From contig CM024172.1 of assembly GCA_013433145.1 (NCBI GenBank), forward strand, positions 5,898,713 through 5,962,712: a DNA stretch of 64,000 nt, written 5' to 3'. Each line of letters opens with the position of its first letter. Position 1 is the stretch's first letter. Source of the stretch: Ascaris suum. Its lineage: Eukaryota > Nematoda > Chromadorea > Rhabditida > Ascarididae. Positions 51,015-64,000 of this stretch are shown piece by piece. The position numbers and the translations under genes are program-made. The notes under the pieces were generated by a model. It made no database searches, was not told the DNA's origin, and saw only the letters and a program-made list of their open reading frames with translations.

Positions 51015-51827
51015 CGTGCCAGAACCTGGCTGGTTTCGCCGTCACATCGTGCGTTTCTTATGTTTTTAACACTATTCTTTTGTTTTTTAATTTCTAATTG
51101 CTTTTTTGACTTTATTTTGTTGTTTCTTCTAAACTTTACTTAATCTTATGTTTCTAATTCTTGACTTCTTTTGCTATGTTCCTAATTTTGCCCTTATCTC
51201 TTTTGAGTTTTCAACTGCTTGCGATGAATGGGGGAGCGTTTTGAAGGAATGCATTGTTTTTCATCCTAAGAACGTACACCACAGTTTCGATGCAGTTATG
51301 GTCGTAGGGAAAAGAATCTAGATGAGATTGGATTTGCTTGAGCGGCAATGGAAGCGAAGCCTACTCGGTGTCTGTGTCATCAGTTTGAGGGCAGGATTTA
51401 GTTTTGTTTCCCAATTTAGTCTTTTATCAACATGATATTCAGTAAGTTGATTTCCCCATCATTTTTTAATAGGCAGATGATGAAGAGTGGAGCTAGCTTC
51501 CCGACCTCAGTTATTTCTTCCGAATGCTGAAAATCATTGGAACAGAGGGACAGGGCAACTTCGTTAAGTAACTAGTTTCGGTTCATTTTATGACTTGGTT
51601 TACACATTCTCAGATGCGTAATCCGACGATGAGACTGATTTCCTGCATGCATGAGCCATAAATTGCTCTGGGTGTAGCTGTTTATTTGCACCACGCTCCC
51701 TCATTCACGTTTTTGAGAAAAATTTGTTTATATTGGATATATTTTGTAACCCTCACGAGTTGTTTGGTAATATTGCTTACATCTTTTTCCCTCCGCTTGC
51801 CGATAACCGGTTCCTGTTTTGTTTCAG
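51015..51827. other. downstream flank of the zinc-finger gene
   Basis: T-rich sequence after the stop, identical to 28-840. No canonical AATAAA is seen in the first ~200 bases, so the 3' end is not placed. Confidence 0.4.
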
Positions 51828-52083
51828 AGGACCCACATTACAGAATATGAAACCTTCCTTCTTAGGGGATGTTCTTTCACTGCTACTTCGATTCTGTAGG
51901 AGAATGCGAAATTCTTTTTCTGCTGTGAATTTACTGAAGGGAGGGGGGAATGTTTGCAATGATCCGAGGCTGGTCGTCATTTTTGTGACGATAGTTGCTT
52001 ATTCTATAGTGTTTCTATTCTTTTTTGACTACACAATTGATTCAAAGGCGTTGCAATCAGGGCGCACTATTATGAGATGCTAA
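51828..52083 (+). CDS. putative 78-aa single-pass membrane protein (copy B)
   Basis: Identical to 841-1096, including the TTTTGTTTCAG acceptor; ATG at 51847. Here the upstream neighbour is visible: the zinc-finger gene ends about 830 bases before this start, on the same strand. That leaves room for an independent promoter, and the distance is too large for a typical nematode operon. Confidence 0.35.
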
Positions 52084-52373
52084 GACGAGTTCAGGTGTTT
52101 CCCCAGGTTTATGAGCACAGAACGTGAAAGTCATCGTATTATCTCTTCCTCCCGGAACAGTCGGAACGAGCACGACCTGAATTCCCGAAGTAGTAATTGA
52201 AAAGTGACAAAAATGGATTCTTGCCATGGAAAAAAAAAAGAAAAAAAGCTGCAGTTAGTCAACACCAAATGAAAATGAAAAAAGAAGATCGCTGAACGGA
52301 TCTTGCCCATGTTTCACACAGAACTGCTTCACTAGTCTAGTCTTGGGGTTATGCATTCATCAGAACCACTTAC

Positions 52374-52827
52374 CAAGTTGTGCTTTAAAACAATGCCATC
52401 GAGATTAGCGAGGCTTTTTTGAGGATATTTGCTCATTGAGAATGCTATCCGCAAAAAGATTTTTTGAAGAGAAGCTTGTCTATTTAAGTACATTTCTAAA
52501 TTTGATCGATATACATCAGTCATCAGACATAAAACCTGCACTTACCCAGTCTTTCTGAAATGAGCGGTCCTCGTCACATATTACCAAGCTAACACCCACC
52601 GATCGGAGGCACTTCTGATGTTATTGGATATTTCTACCTATCCCATCTAGGGACATAGAAGGAAAGACTTACCGAGACGAGATAGGGAAGAGGAGTTCGA
52701 GCCACCAAACTGATGCATTCTTGAATTTATTCGCGTAAAAGATTTCTTTCGCTTTCTTCGGTCACTTGTGCTTACCTCCATGTCCTATTCGTCTCTGAAC
52801 AAATGGCCTCCTTACCAAATGCCATAA
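52374..52827 (-). CDS. three-exon gene fragment (copy B)
   Basis: Identical to the fragment at 1387-1840; exons 52827-52776, 52719-52673 and 52535-52374. With the decayed paralogue at 41729-42182, three versions of this segment exist in the window, two identical and one about 10 percent diverged. Confidence 0.45.
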
Positions 52828-53361
52828 CTAAAATCATCAGAGATCATGATAAATGGCTAACAACAGACAGACACACGAAAAAATAGTTGCAAGATAAGAA
52901 GAAATTCGCAAACGAATGGATGAAAAGACCAAATAACATAAAATGGACAGAAAAGAACAGAAACTTAGGAAAGGGGAAAGGGGTGTGCTGAAATGCTGAA
53001 ATAGGGGCATTACAGAAACATTTTGTAATTGAATAAAATAATTCAATCGTTACATCGCTCCAACGCCTTTACCATGATTTCTACATTCGCCTATGGCCTT
53101 TCTTTTTGAACGCCCTACGTTAACTTTCGGCTCTTTCATTTCATCATTTGGTTCCAAATTTCTAAACGAATTTGTGTAGTGGATGTCTTGCTGTTCAGAT
53201 CGACAGGCGTAATTTTAAGCAGTTGAAATCAGTGAATGTTCCAGGTAAGGAACTATCTTCCTGTTCAGAAATGTTCAGCTATACATGAAGGCTATCATAA
53301 CTTTCAGTGCATCATGTTGCGTTTATCATAGAATGCACAGTCTGCGATAGGCATAAAGGAA

Positions 53362-53653
53362 ATGTGGTTGCGTCAAGTAGGCGACGATTGCCTTGGTAAT
53401 TCGTATTCGTCTCGGCGAGCGCAGGGCCTCTTCGCTGCCAGCCAGATGAGATCATGGGAACCAACAAAACACGGTGAGTTGAAAGGTAGGAAGATTCGCA
53501 AGCGGATGAAAGTTGTTACTGTTTTAATTTGTTGTATGCCATTCCCTTTCCCCATTTCTCCTAGCTCCACTGCTCAACTTCGAGATCGCGATCGCAGTTA
53601 GGCGATGTCCACCACGGAACCTCAACTTCGAGCCGGCTCATTGGAATATTTGA
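53362..53653 (+). CDS. putative two-exon small gene (copy B)
   Basis: Identical to 2375-2666; exons 53362-53473 and 53565-53653. Same reservations as for copy A. Confidence 0.28.
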
Positions 53654-53686
53654 TGGTGAAACTTCGATCGACCCCGCAACTTCGAC

Positions 53687-56600
53687 TTTTAAATCTCGAC
53701 CCCAGTTGTAGAGGTTAGTTCTTTTCACCTTATTGACGAAATCACTTTCTCGTTCTTTACGGCGGACATAAACGCAAGGCAAGGAATAGAGTCATTCAAA
53801 CGAAGGCTTTTCCCTGTTCCCTCTTCAAGCCAAAAGTGGTCTACGAGCCAAGTGATACATGCTGAAAACTGATTTTACTTATTGTTCAAAAGCTGCAGGG
53901 GTATTGGTTTCACTGATCCGATTTGTTATAGAAGGCTGTGTTCAATGCACTACAGTCTATTTTTTGTTCGAATTCGGTAACTCATAGTGAAGATTCCTTC
54001 TGCGGATATGTTTCACCTATCAGCACGCCTTTTTACTTTTGATTGCAGCTTTCTGAGTGCGAGGAAATTGGGCTTTTGAAAGCTTGTAGGATGCATGCAT
54101 TCATCATTGGGGCACAACTGAAATCCCAGAAAAAGAACGAATGTACATCGGCCTGAGCGCGAGTGCTTGGGTTTTTATTCAGATCCACTTACAGGTAATA
54201 ACTTGCGAGCGAGGATAGTGTTAAAAGTAGGTCGCATGCTAGCGCATACGGAAGCAAATAAGGACTGATAGATCCCTCAGTAATGAAGTTTATCGGTATT
54301 AATTAGAGACTGTCATCTCCCAAAAGCTCTACAAGTTAGCACTTGTTTTGCCCGATGGCGATAGGTTTGCAAGTCGATCGCTTGAATGTCAAGCAACTCC
54401 GTGCTCAATGTGCGGTCAAAAGTTCTGCTGCGCTTCATGCACTAGACAATGTTTAAAGTCAGATTGTGCGTAGCAAGCAGCTTAGCTGATTTTACTGAGG
54501 ACTTGGACTTCTAATCAGTTAATGCTGACACAAAGGCCAGATGAAAAAGATTTCGAAAACCGTTGGTAGAAACGAAACATTAAAAGAAAAGTGGCAATAA
54601 CAGCCATTAGTACGTTGGTTTATGTCTTCCCGCGTTTGGAAAATTGCATTCAATATGCACAAAGCTGGATGTCTTCACCAGTGCTCATGATGCATGCTAC
54701 CGAAACTATAGAAACTATACACGAGGAGCCGCGATTGCATGAAGGTGTGAAAAAAAAGCAGAATGGAGCAGGAAACTGTGTTTGCAATACCGGCAGACGG
54801 GTAGGTGGGCAAGTTGATATCCTTGTAGTAGCGTTTACCTTAGGAAATTTGCGCTTTTATCTTCGGCATTCGTAACTCTGCTCCGTGTCAGTACCGAAAC
54901 TGTTAGGTATCTACGCGTCTCGAAATTCAATGCTTTTTTGTCGCAGTTCGCAGTCCATCTACATGTATCCTGAGGCTTTTTGCGTTTTCATCTCTGAATA
55001 GTACTATGGTGTATGGAATTCGATGGTTTTATTGAGTTCCCTTTTGTTCGTACCTAGTGGGTTTATAGAGTTATGCATCACTCGCACAACCTTAAAATGC
55101 GCTGGTAAAATGATGAGAGATAATGAAGTAATGTTGTGCTACATCTAGTTGTTCTCGTGCCTTCAAAAAGATGACTGGATGACCATAAAGAATTGGACGG
55201 TTTTTTGTGATTTGGTGCTGTATTTATATGGCATGAAGTGTGCACTTTTTTTCCTTATGGATCAGTCAGTTTGTAGATTAAATATATCGCAGCCCAAGCG
55301 AGATGGGAGACAAGAAGAAAAAACGATAACTTGTATGCGGGGGAGGGGGGGGGGTGGATATCGAGATGACCTTTTATCGTAACATCAGCTCAACTTAATC
55401 GTTGACTATTCGACCACCGTTCCAGGCAAAACAGTGGTCAGAGTCGTCATATGAGTGAGGAATGGGATTCTGGAAATGAAAAAGAGATCTATAATTTAGA
55501 ATCTGCGGTATATAAGTTAGAATCCAAAATTGTCGAATGTTATGCCTCTGAATGATAGAAATCGAATGCAAGATTCGAGATTTGAATATGTTGGAAATGT
55601 TTCACGAAAAAGTCCTAGAATTTCTATACTTAACCGTCGCTACAAGCGCTCGATTCCAATTGTCAGTGCAAGGAAGAGAAAAAACGGTCAGTTTTTATTG
55701 CATGAGACAAAATATTTAATATAAATAAGTATGTGATAATTCCCCGCTATGTGAAAAAAATAAGACTGCTTTTTTTTCTTTGACAGGGACTGAAAAGGGT
55801 TAAAACTCCGTATAAATTTATTGATATGATAAAACATGATAGAATGTATGGTATCAGAGAGCATGTTCAAGAAAAATGTGCTATAGAAGTGATGACAAAA
55901 TTTGCGTATGAGGGTTTGTTATTTACCATCTTACGAGCTATGTAAATGCAAGGGGAAGTTGTGGGTTGATGGAAGAAAAAAGCTGAAAAAAACAACTAGT
56001 GAAGCATGTCGTAAGAGCTGGCACAATATGTGCTTTTTATAACTGCGTTCAAAATGCCAAGTGGTTGGATTCACTTTTCTCATCCTATCGCCTATGGAAT
56101 TTATTTATATTTTAAGCAGTTTTAGTGAAAATACCTCCTTTCGAAGCTAATCGGTCTGATTGAAGGTCGCTTTAGAGTTAACCTCTATAAAGCCTTAATG
56201 ATGGTGGAACACTCATATGTACATAGCAAAGACATGACATTGTTGCAATGCGCTTTGCAAATACAAAATGTTCGGCATCTGGGCAGTTTATAGTCGTTCT
56301 AAGTTGGTCCAGTCACCTTTAATAACTGAACGTGTAGGAGCGCATCACCTATTGTTTAACAATTTTCTAGGTGGAATCTTTCTCGTGAGAGTTTCTTGTT
56401 ATTTAACGACTCCAAGTGAGCCCATTAAAAATAGACATCAAATTGTCTTTATTTGAAGTGTTAAAGGTGTTTTATATCGATGATCATATTTTATTCATAT
56501 CCACCACCAACATTTTATATTGATTTTGTTCTCAATAGATTTGAATATTATGACGCATTTGCAGGTGTTGATTGCCTTTTATGTATTTTGCGTGTTGTCT

Positions 56601-59600
56601 AATATGACTGGTGGTTCTGCACTCCATGCTGGACGCAACAATATTGAGATGAAGTGCGGTCTCATCGTTGCCTTATTACGCCACGTTATATTCTATACCT
56701 TTGCTCGCGTTTACGCATGCACTTTTATAAGTTTTTTTTTTTTTTTTACATTGAATTCAATTCTCTTCACCATTTGACCGGTGGATCGTGTTCTAACTGT
56801 TCTTCTACTAAACTCCTCCCTGTGCCTTCCCTCCCCCCTCCCCCCCCCCCTTCCAAAAAAAAACGGCGAAGATTTCAACAGTTGTTTGATTGATTTCTGT
56901 GTTTCGACCGTTGCCACCATTGCAGTTGTTAAGACTCTCTGATGAGGCGTGGTTGGTGAAAATATTAACAGAATGAAATATTTGCCGTCAATTAATCTCT
57001 CACTTCCTCTTATGCTCAATTTTGGCCAAAATTATGTGTGAGTATCTGGCACCACAAATTTTACTGCACAATTATCGATCGGACAACATAGCAATGATAC
57101 ATGGACGACTTCTACCCTCCCACTCCTCCCCCTCTACCCCCTCCCCCTGTCTTCCGCTTTCCATTTCCTCGCTTCAGTTATCACTGTTGGGTGTTTTAAG
57201 GGCTTGTTGCTTGCAAATGAAAGTCATGGAATGAAGTTATGGGGCACATCTGAGTAGAAAATACCGACAAAATCTTTGGAAACTGTCTGTGCATCAAGTG
57301 AGAGATATCTAATAACCTTCGGGGATGTTGCCTTTGGAGGTCTTTTTGCTTTGTTTTTCAATTAGATTTTCAAATGTGAAGAAATCTTATAATGATGAAG
57401 TAAACATTTAAATTGGCAATTTTATCCACAAAATGTTTAGTCGTCTATGATTGTTAATTTTGAATATTTATAAAGTTAATATTGCCAATCTAAGTTTTTT
57501 CTTTTCTTTTTTTTAGTCGAGCAAGGTGATCTGAAAAATTTTGTTAAGACAAAAAAATGAGGCAAAAATTTTCTAGCTGCAGTGCTGCAGAAGAAAATTA
57601 TTTTCTACATGGCAACTGAATTCGGACTCCAGCAGCGTAAGCTGAACAATTCCGTGTTGTTATGCAACTTGTCCACATTTGATAGTTCCATGTCCTATTC
57701 ATTTGTAGTAGACATGCCTTAGCTTTGTCGATCAGGTAGGTAGAGGACGTTTATCGGCGGGCAAAATGTCCGCGGTGATGAAGATACTATGTTTGGAGTA
57801 CTTAGGGAGTGGAGAAAGAAGAGGGGATGATTGCAAAGCAGTCACGTCCACCTTTCCTCCATCTTTTCAAATGATCAGGTATTACCTTGTCTGCTGGATC
57901 ATCTTTCTTTATTAAGGAACGGTGATAGGGAGGAATGAACACTAGAATTTGCAGGCTGGCTTATTATACTGCAGCTTCGCGTGGGTGACGCTATTGTGGA
58001 GTATGGCGTTGAATGCTGTTCACTTGGTTGTTGAGTGAGGCACACGTTTGCGCACACTTCATATGTTTTTCTTCCCAAAGGTAAAAAATCACCGTTGCAT
58101 TTCTTCATATGCCTTCATCATGGCTTCCGTGTCTCTCATAAATTTATTACGAGACGTAACGCTGGTCATTGATCAATTTCTCTTTGGTCATTTATCATTT
58201 CGTTCTAGCAAAACGTACCTCTCCGAATGCCTTCAATATCACCTTCAAACTTCTTATCAATTACATATAGAACTAACGCACACGGCTTCTCTTCTATTAT
58301 CTTCTCATCGCGATCATATCACTATTGCTAATCAAATACAAAAGCAAATGTAAATTGACCGTGTTATGCTGTGGTAGATTTTTCGAAGATGTTCGTTACG
58401 CCGATTTCATTTCTATCGGGATTTCAGGTCACACCTTTTATATGAGGTACCCCTTCATATGTTTGGGCGTTTTTAGAATGAAATGAACACTAAAAGGTGT
58501 CCTTCAAGTTTGCTGTTTTTTTTTAACCTGGTGATATCTATCTACAAAATGACTGCAAAATGTTCGACTTTCCAACTTTTTCTGCAGAAATGTGATTTTT
58601 CGAACTATTTATCAGTTCACATTAAGCAGTCTCACTTCTACCGATTATAGGTTTGCTACTGGAAGGTCGAATATTCAAAATCTTCCACAATTTCCTTCAA
58701 TAATCATACATTTTGAAATTGTTTCGAATTACAACTTTAAAAGAATTTTTTTACAAATTATTGATTCTTTAAGAAATGATTTTTTAGGATTGATGAAAAC
58801 TAAATATGGCGCCCCAAAATCTCCAGCCTTTCGTTACAAAAACATCGGAGCTTTTGATGCTTCACACATTGAATAATTTATTGCAGCATTACCGACAACC
58901 GTCGTCTGTTCACTGCTTCGGACCTAATACTGTAATGAAGTTTTTGCACATTATATATCCGTGCGCAACGGCTATGCTCTACAGCCTGTTTTATAAAAGG
59001 CTTTAACAAACGTCTTGCTGTAAAAATCTAGTCTAAGCTATCCTAGTATTTATATACCTTTCAATCAGCGGCTCCATTCTCATCTCTGAAGTCAAAAATG
59101 CTCCGTTTTGGCTCCCATCGAAAACATCACTCATATCTAAAATAACAATCTCACATTCTCATTTATATAGTTCAGCAATTTTCGTCGTTCCCAATTCTCG
59201 GTAAACGAATGACGACTCGATTTTCGGCGTTTTTTCCTATTCCTTTGTTTAAATATCAGCAGATTGCTTGTTCATAGTGAATTTTCAGTTCTGGCGAGAT
59301 ATGGTTTAAGGCGAGACGCGTTTTAACACCTGCATTTCGTTTTAATATTCTCAAGAAATACGTTGAGGTATTTAATGAGCAATCAAAGGTCAGACATCAT
59401 CAATCCTTTACAACATGTTGGTTGTATTAATAAGCTATAACGGCACAGCATTGAGCGTATAGAAATTTCATACATTCTTGGTAGACGTTCGTTCGCTTCT
59501 TTGCAAAAAAAGAAATAAGTGGGGACCCACAGACACCTTTCACCTACCGAGCATTCCGTCCTCGCTGAGAATACTTCATTATCTTCTTCCTGCAGAACGA

Positions 59601-60684
59601 AGTAGGGCGAGGGGAGATCCGTACCTTCACTGCGCTCCATGACCTTCTCGTATCTATAGAAGTATTTTGCAAGCACGACGTTATGCAAAAAACAGAAACC
59701 TCGAAGATTATAAAGGCTGATACGAAGAAGTGTCCACAATGACTGTCGTTCTCAAGCGCCAATGTTTAGCCTTATACGGCAAGCGTTGTGCCTAAGGATT
59801 TTCGCCCATGACCTTAAAGTACTTGGGAGCCAGCAAAAGGAAGGATATAATCAATATAAGAGGGGATGGTTTATCATGATTATGAGTGCAATGATCGAAT
59901 GCATGTGCACAGCATAAGATGTACGAAAAAAATATACTGCAGCAAATTAATGAAATTCAACGCAACTGCTCAGACATAAAATTCTCACTAAGTTATGTGA
60001 TAATAATTGAAGTGAGTAATTTTTGTTGGTACTTATTTTACTCTATTCGAATAAATATTTCGATATTTATTATGAATGAGCGTTTATCTGTCTTTTTATG
60101 GCGTGAATTCGACGTTAGTTAATCGAAGTGAAGTTTTTTTTTCCGCCTTAACAAATTAGCGATTTTTATTCGTATTTTATATTTATCACGATAGTATTAC
60201 TATATTTTTTTGAAGACTTCGTTAGAGAAATTGCAATGACATTGCGATCGAATTAAACTCTCGATATACTGTCTCATCTTCGTTTATGTGGACTCGATGT
60301 AGTCGCCGGTTAGTTGATTAATTCTTTGATAATCGGTCAATGATCTTTTGATAAATCGTAATAATTTTTGATCGATCCAAAGCAAGGAGGTGAAGCATTC
60401 GTTTTCATAATTGAGTCATGAGTGATTTCTCATAATATAAAAAAACTTCATTGCGGCAGGTATGACTGGAAAAATCGGCTTGATTTTTCTGTCGTTGATC
60501 ACAGTTTCAAAATGACAGCCTAAGTAATTTTTAACAGGTTTTTTTTCATATGTAAGCACGAATGAGGCTCAAGCACAAATGAACGACGTCAAGCTCTATG
60601 TGATTTTTTTCTCTGTGTTCATTGTCTCATAAATAACAACAAGAAAGCATGCCTGTTATTTTATAAATATTTTATTCACTCATC
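53687..60684. other. about 7 kb with no supported gene (copy B)
   Basis: Same content as 2700-9700, with the three shorter homopolymers. The G-run change alters only the end of one short open frame and the T- and C-run changes re-cut two others, none of which is a convincing gene. Confidence 0.6.
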
Positions 60685-60956
60685 CTCAGCATGAAAATGT
60701 AAACTGTTCATCCTTGCGCGCTACTCCTACAGAGATTTACAGAGGACTTCTACCCTCCGACACCGCTTCAGCTCTTCTTCGAGCGAAGCTGCAAACATTA
60801 TCATTGAGCATCTATACAATAACTTTTGACCAAGAGGCGGCTGGGTGGACGGCAGTAGGTTATTACGAAGAAATCTCTGCACTTTCCGATAACTTCCTGT
60901 GCTTTCATACTCCTTTTCGGTCTGCATGCCTTCCGAAAGTTTGCGGATTCATACCC

Positions 60957-61149
60957 ATGACAACTCTTATCAGAATTCGATGTCGCGTGATACTCGCACT
61001 TCGGGTATGACATTCACTGCGGATATCGTAGGCTGCGGAATGGGAGGGGGTCAAGGCACTGGAACGCTTCTCGTCACTGCGTCTATACGTTTCAGCTGGC
61101 AGCCGAAATGCAAGAGAAGGCGGCCTTCATTAGAGAATCCAAAAATTAG
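60957..61149 (+). CDS. coding-like two-exon chain (copy B)
   Basis: Identical to 9973-10165; donor at 61004/61005 and acceptor ending at 61095. Confidence 0.25.
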
Positions 61150-61707
61150 CGTCTGAACGTTGCACTTGAGACGGAGCGACTGTTTGGAGTGTAGAACACC
61201 GAAGATTGAAAGGTCTAATCAGATTCATTCGTTATCTATACTAATAGTGAATCACCTTTCACAATGGATTTCATGAATCACCAGGGTCATTCCTATTGCG
61301 TGTCTTCGGGTTCCTCATGACCCTAATGCTCCTGGATGATCCTTCTAAATGGCAAACGTCAAACATTCACATAGAGGAAGGAGGAGTCCTGCATACTCGA
61401 GAAGATTACAGGAGTTCTTGGTGACTTCTGGACTTTCGCTCATGTTTTTGCTAATTGTGCATTATAAAAGTTGATGCAAGCATGTCGTTCGTTTTTGTGA
61501 AGATCAGCCGGTAAATGTGGGCTCCTTCGCAAATTTAGATTTCATTCGTAAAGGCCCGCTCACTCGGCAGGTCGCTCCCACTGATGTCATCGATGTTGGA
61601 GGCAGATTTGGCGCAAAGATGCACAGAAAAGCGACAATAATAACTAGCCCCACCTTTTTTCGACTAAACTTCTCCTCCCAAAACTCCAAGATCATTATCA
61701 CGCCATA

Positions 61708-62353
61708 ATGAACAAGTTAAATATCACGACTTTCGATAACTCCTTCTCTTCCGACAGCACTTTCGGTGACATAATTTGCACTGTTGTCGCAACCATTGGC
61801 ATCATCCTCCTTTTCGCGTCTAATGGCGTAATCTGGCTCATATCTGCTCCATGATGGTCCCATACAGGTTGCACGGTTTAGCTACGTTATCCACATTGTA
61901 ACGGCGGCTGTTGCTGGCCTAAACATCAAATATAAGCAAGGTTCTCGTTCAACCATTGCCTCTCCAGCAGCCTCTATATTTGCAACTATCCATCTACAGC
62001 CCGCAGCCAATGCTTGCGTGGAACCAATGTGGACGTACTTAACGTCCTCATGTGAACGTTTTTTTTCTGGTGACGTCATCAGTGTTTTGGCGAGAATGAG
62101 CGCTCAAGTGATGTCGGCTACTGTGAATGATGCACGACAATCATCTCCACCAAAACAGGGAATACGAATCCCTGCTAAACAGAGACGACCGCCAGTTCAT
62201 AGCGCTCCACAGCGTTTCATGGCAGCCACGATACGACACCGCTACCATGCGTTAAAATACTTAGTATTGCAGTGTGCAATGTGCTATCGCTTACATCAGT
62301 GCGCGCTAGCAGAATTTTCTCCACTTCACATCCTCGGAGCGATTGTTAGATAG
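61708..62353 (+). CDS. putative two-exon membrane protein, 201 aa (copy B)
   Basis: Identical to 10724-11369; exons 61708-61827 and 61868-62353. Confidence 0.3.
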
Positions 62354-62945
62354 CGCTGAGAATCCCTGTCTTAACATGTCTTATTGCACAAATTGGGTGC
62401 TATCCCATGAATTTACTGCCCTCTTTTAGTACAGAAAGGCTTCTTCAGTCTTATCTGCTTGTCAACTGCCGATCGATGAAGCACTTTTACCAACGTTCAG
62501 CATGCATATTTTTGGGGATGGTTTCAAATTTCGAGCTAACGTTGTTGTGGCGATTTTTTGCTAAACGGAAAATTTTAGTTGATAAGCACTAACATTCATC
62601 TGATACCGCCGTCATGCGCCGTCATGATGGCGATAAGCCACTGGCGTCATGCGAAGAGAGTGGAATGATGCATTTGCTAACTAATCTGTATCAGTCTATC
62701 CGCAACGACATTCTCTTTTTTATACCTATATTCGGCGATAATGAACTGATTTTTATGCGACAAGGATAGATCTTTGAACCATTGCATCTAGAGCGCAAAT
62801 AATAGTTAGGTAATTCAAAAACCATCCGCAATACTGAGGGGAAATCTTGAAAAAGCGGATGCGGTGCTGGAAGAATACATATATGAGGAATCACAGGGAC
62901 GGAAATGTGCAAAGAGAAAGCAGATAGACCGTTAACAGCAATACC

Positions 62946-63600
62946 ATGCACGTGATTGTTTTTCTGGGCACTGAACTAGTTCCAGGAAAGATACCTCCTA
63001 AAGTCCAGTTTGTTGCAAAAGTTTTGAATGGTAAGATATTATTCGGGAAATGTGGAGGAAGGACCTTTTTTGTGACAACACCGGTCATTCATGGAGGAGA
63101 TCGGCGGGGGAAAAGAGTTGTGCGATACTGTCAAGAAAGGTGTCTACGGGATCGCCCGCCACTTCAGCATCGCAAAGCTGCGAAAGCTACTGACGTCTTT
63201 CTATTCTTAAGGTTTTGCAAAGCGTAGGATATAGCGGAGCTTTCGCCAAATACCGAAGCCTTTGGATCAGTTACAGATCCTGTAATATGGGAATTCGCTA
63301 TACATCAATAACACCTGCAAAAGCGCATTACCTGCAGAGGAATCGTTGCTGCATGAACAATCTGAAGGATCAAGCAATCATTTTCAAGAAGAATTGCTTG
63401 CTTTGGAAAGCGAAAACAGCGGATCGGCGAGAAAAGTTGTCATCTGGCGAAAGGAGAATAGTCGCTTAGCACTGATCCCGGATGCAGTGAAAGAAAGGGA
63501 ATCGGAAGTGCAGTTTGCTCTTGATAGATGCTATCAGAGAAAGAAACGCGCACAGGTGCACACGTTGCAGCTTCTAAACAATGTTGTCGGAGTGAACTAA
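62946..63600 (+). CDS. coding-like region with terminal exon (copy B)
   Basis: Identical to 11962-12616; best-supported exon 63340-63600. Confidence 0.3.
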
Positions 63601-63856
63601 GGCACTCCGAAATAACGAAGTTAGAAAGAGAAAAATAAATGTATTTTATGTTTGCACTAAAAGTAAAGAAGCTGGCGGAGGGGATGAGCGCTTTGTTTTG
63701 TCTCTCCAAAGGGAAACATGCAAATGGATGCACGAGAACCGGATGGAGAGAAGGGAACGCGCTTCACCTGTACTGTCTTCCAACGCTTAGTCGGGGAGAC
63801 GCAATATCGCTCTCCTGCGAATCAACACTCTCTTTTGAAGTTCAAATTGGATTTAA

Positions 63857-63989
63857 CCGACGGCTCTGAAGCCGTCGGGGCTCACTTCTAGAAAAACCAG
63901 CGTGCAGTCACTTCTATAAAACCGTCGTGCTCTCGCTTCGACAAAGCCGTCATGCTCTCGCTTGTGCAAAAGCCGTCGAGGTCATGCTA
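63857..63989 (+). repeat. hairpin plus GCCGTC degenerate repeats (copy B)
   Basis: Identical to 12873-13005: the 9-bp hairpin at 63857-63878, then the degenerate units. Confidence 0.6.
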
Positions 63990-64000
63990 CTGTCTTTTTT

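Larger units (their letters stand above)
50988..64000 (+). repeat. 13-kb direct repeat, copy B
   Basis: Second copy of the block at 1-13016. Its upstream flank (37-51 kb) is present in the window and shows that the block begins inside the last exon of the eight-exon zinc-finger gene, 27 bases before the end of the stop codon. The homopolymers that differ from copy A lie at 55345-55354 (10 G), 56732-56747 (16 T) and 56840-56850 (11 C), each one base shorter than in copy A. The copy is still continuing at the window end. Confidence 0.97.

Overview
The window is nuclear DNA of an animal, very probably a nematode of the strongylid/hookworm type. Coding DNA comes as short exons separated by AT-rich introns with GT..AG ends and the nematode-style TTTCAG acceptor. 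The recognisable genes belong to families that are nematode-restricted or expanded in nematodes: a patched-related (PTR) transporter-like protein and a pepsin-inhibitor-3 (aspin) protein. There are no operons, ribosome-binding sites, CRISPR arrays or convincing RNA genes. Most of the window is intergenic or intronic sequence with degenerate repeats.

Layout. 1-13016 and 50988-64000 are the same 13-kb sequence in direct orientation, about 50.98 kb apart. The only differences I can find are three one-base length changes in homopolymers. Both copies run off the window edges, so the window holds at least one full ~51-kb unit plus 13 kb of the next. This is either a very recent tandem duplication or a false duplication in the assembly. 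The shared 13 kb holds the last 9 codons of a zinc-finger gene, a putative 78-aa membrane protein, a three-exon gene fragment on the minus strand, a putative two-exon gene and several coding-like exon chains near 10-12.6 kb.

13.7-14.6 kb (minus) is a phase-consistent three-exon gene of unknown function. 16.1-18.75 kb is a 123-bp tandem repeat of about 22 degenerate units. 19.8-22.3 kb has a charged ORF on the minus strand and, pointing the other way, a TATA-box gene for a small secreted peptide. 28.8-29.7 kb is the pepsin-inhibitor-3 gene. 33.7-35.1 kb (minus) holds the last three exons of a PTR gene. There is a 10-N assembly gap at 37127-37136. 41.6-42.4 kb is a decayed paralogue of the 1.3-2.07 kb gene fragment and ends in a 137-bp AT microsatellite. 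43.8-45.0 kb (minus) is a frameshifted reverse-transcriptase remnant, best matching Penelope-like enzymes. 46.4-51.0 kb is an eight-exon gene encoding an acidic, zinc-finger protein of about 429 residues. It is the best-resolved gene in the window, and its 3' end is also the first 27 bases of the window.

The genes do not form an evident pathway. Several coding frames (zinc-finger exon 6/7, the secreted peptide, the 19.8-kb ORF) are broken by one base at or next to a homopolymer. Homopolymers are also the only sites where the two 13-kb copies differ, so consensus error in homopolymers is a likely cause and should be kept in mind when reading any gene model here.
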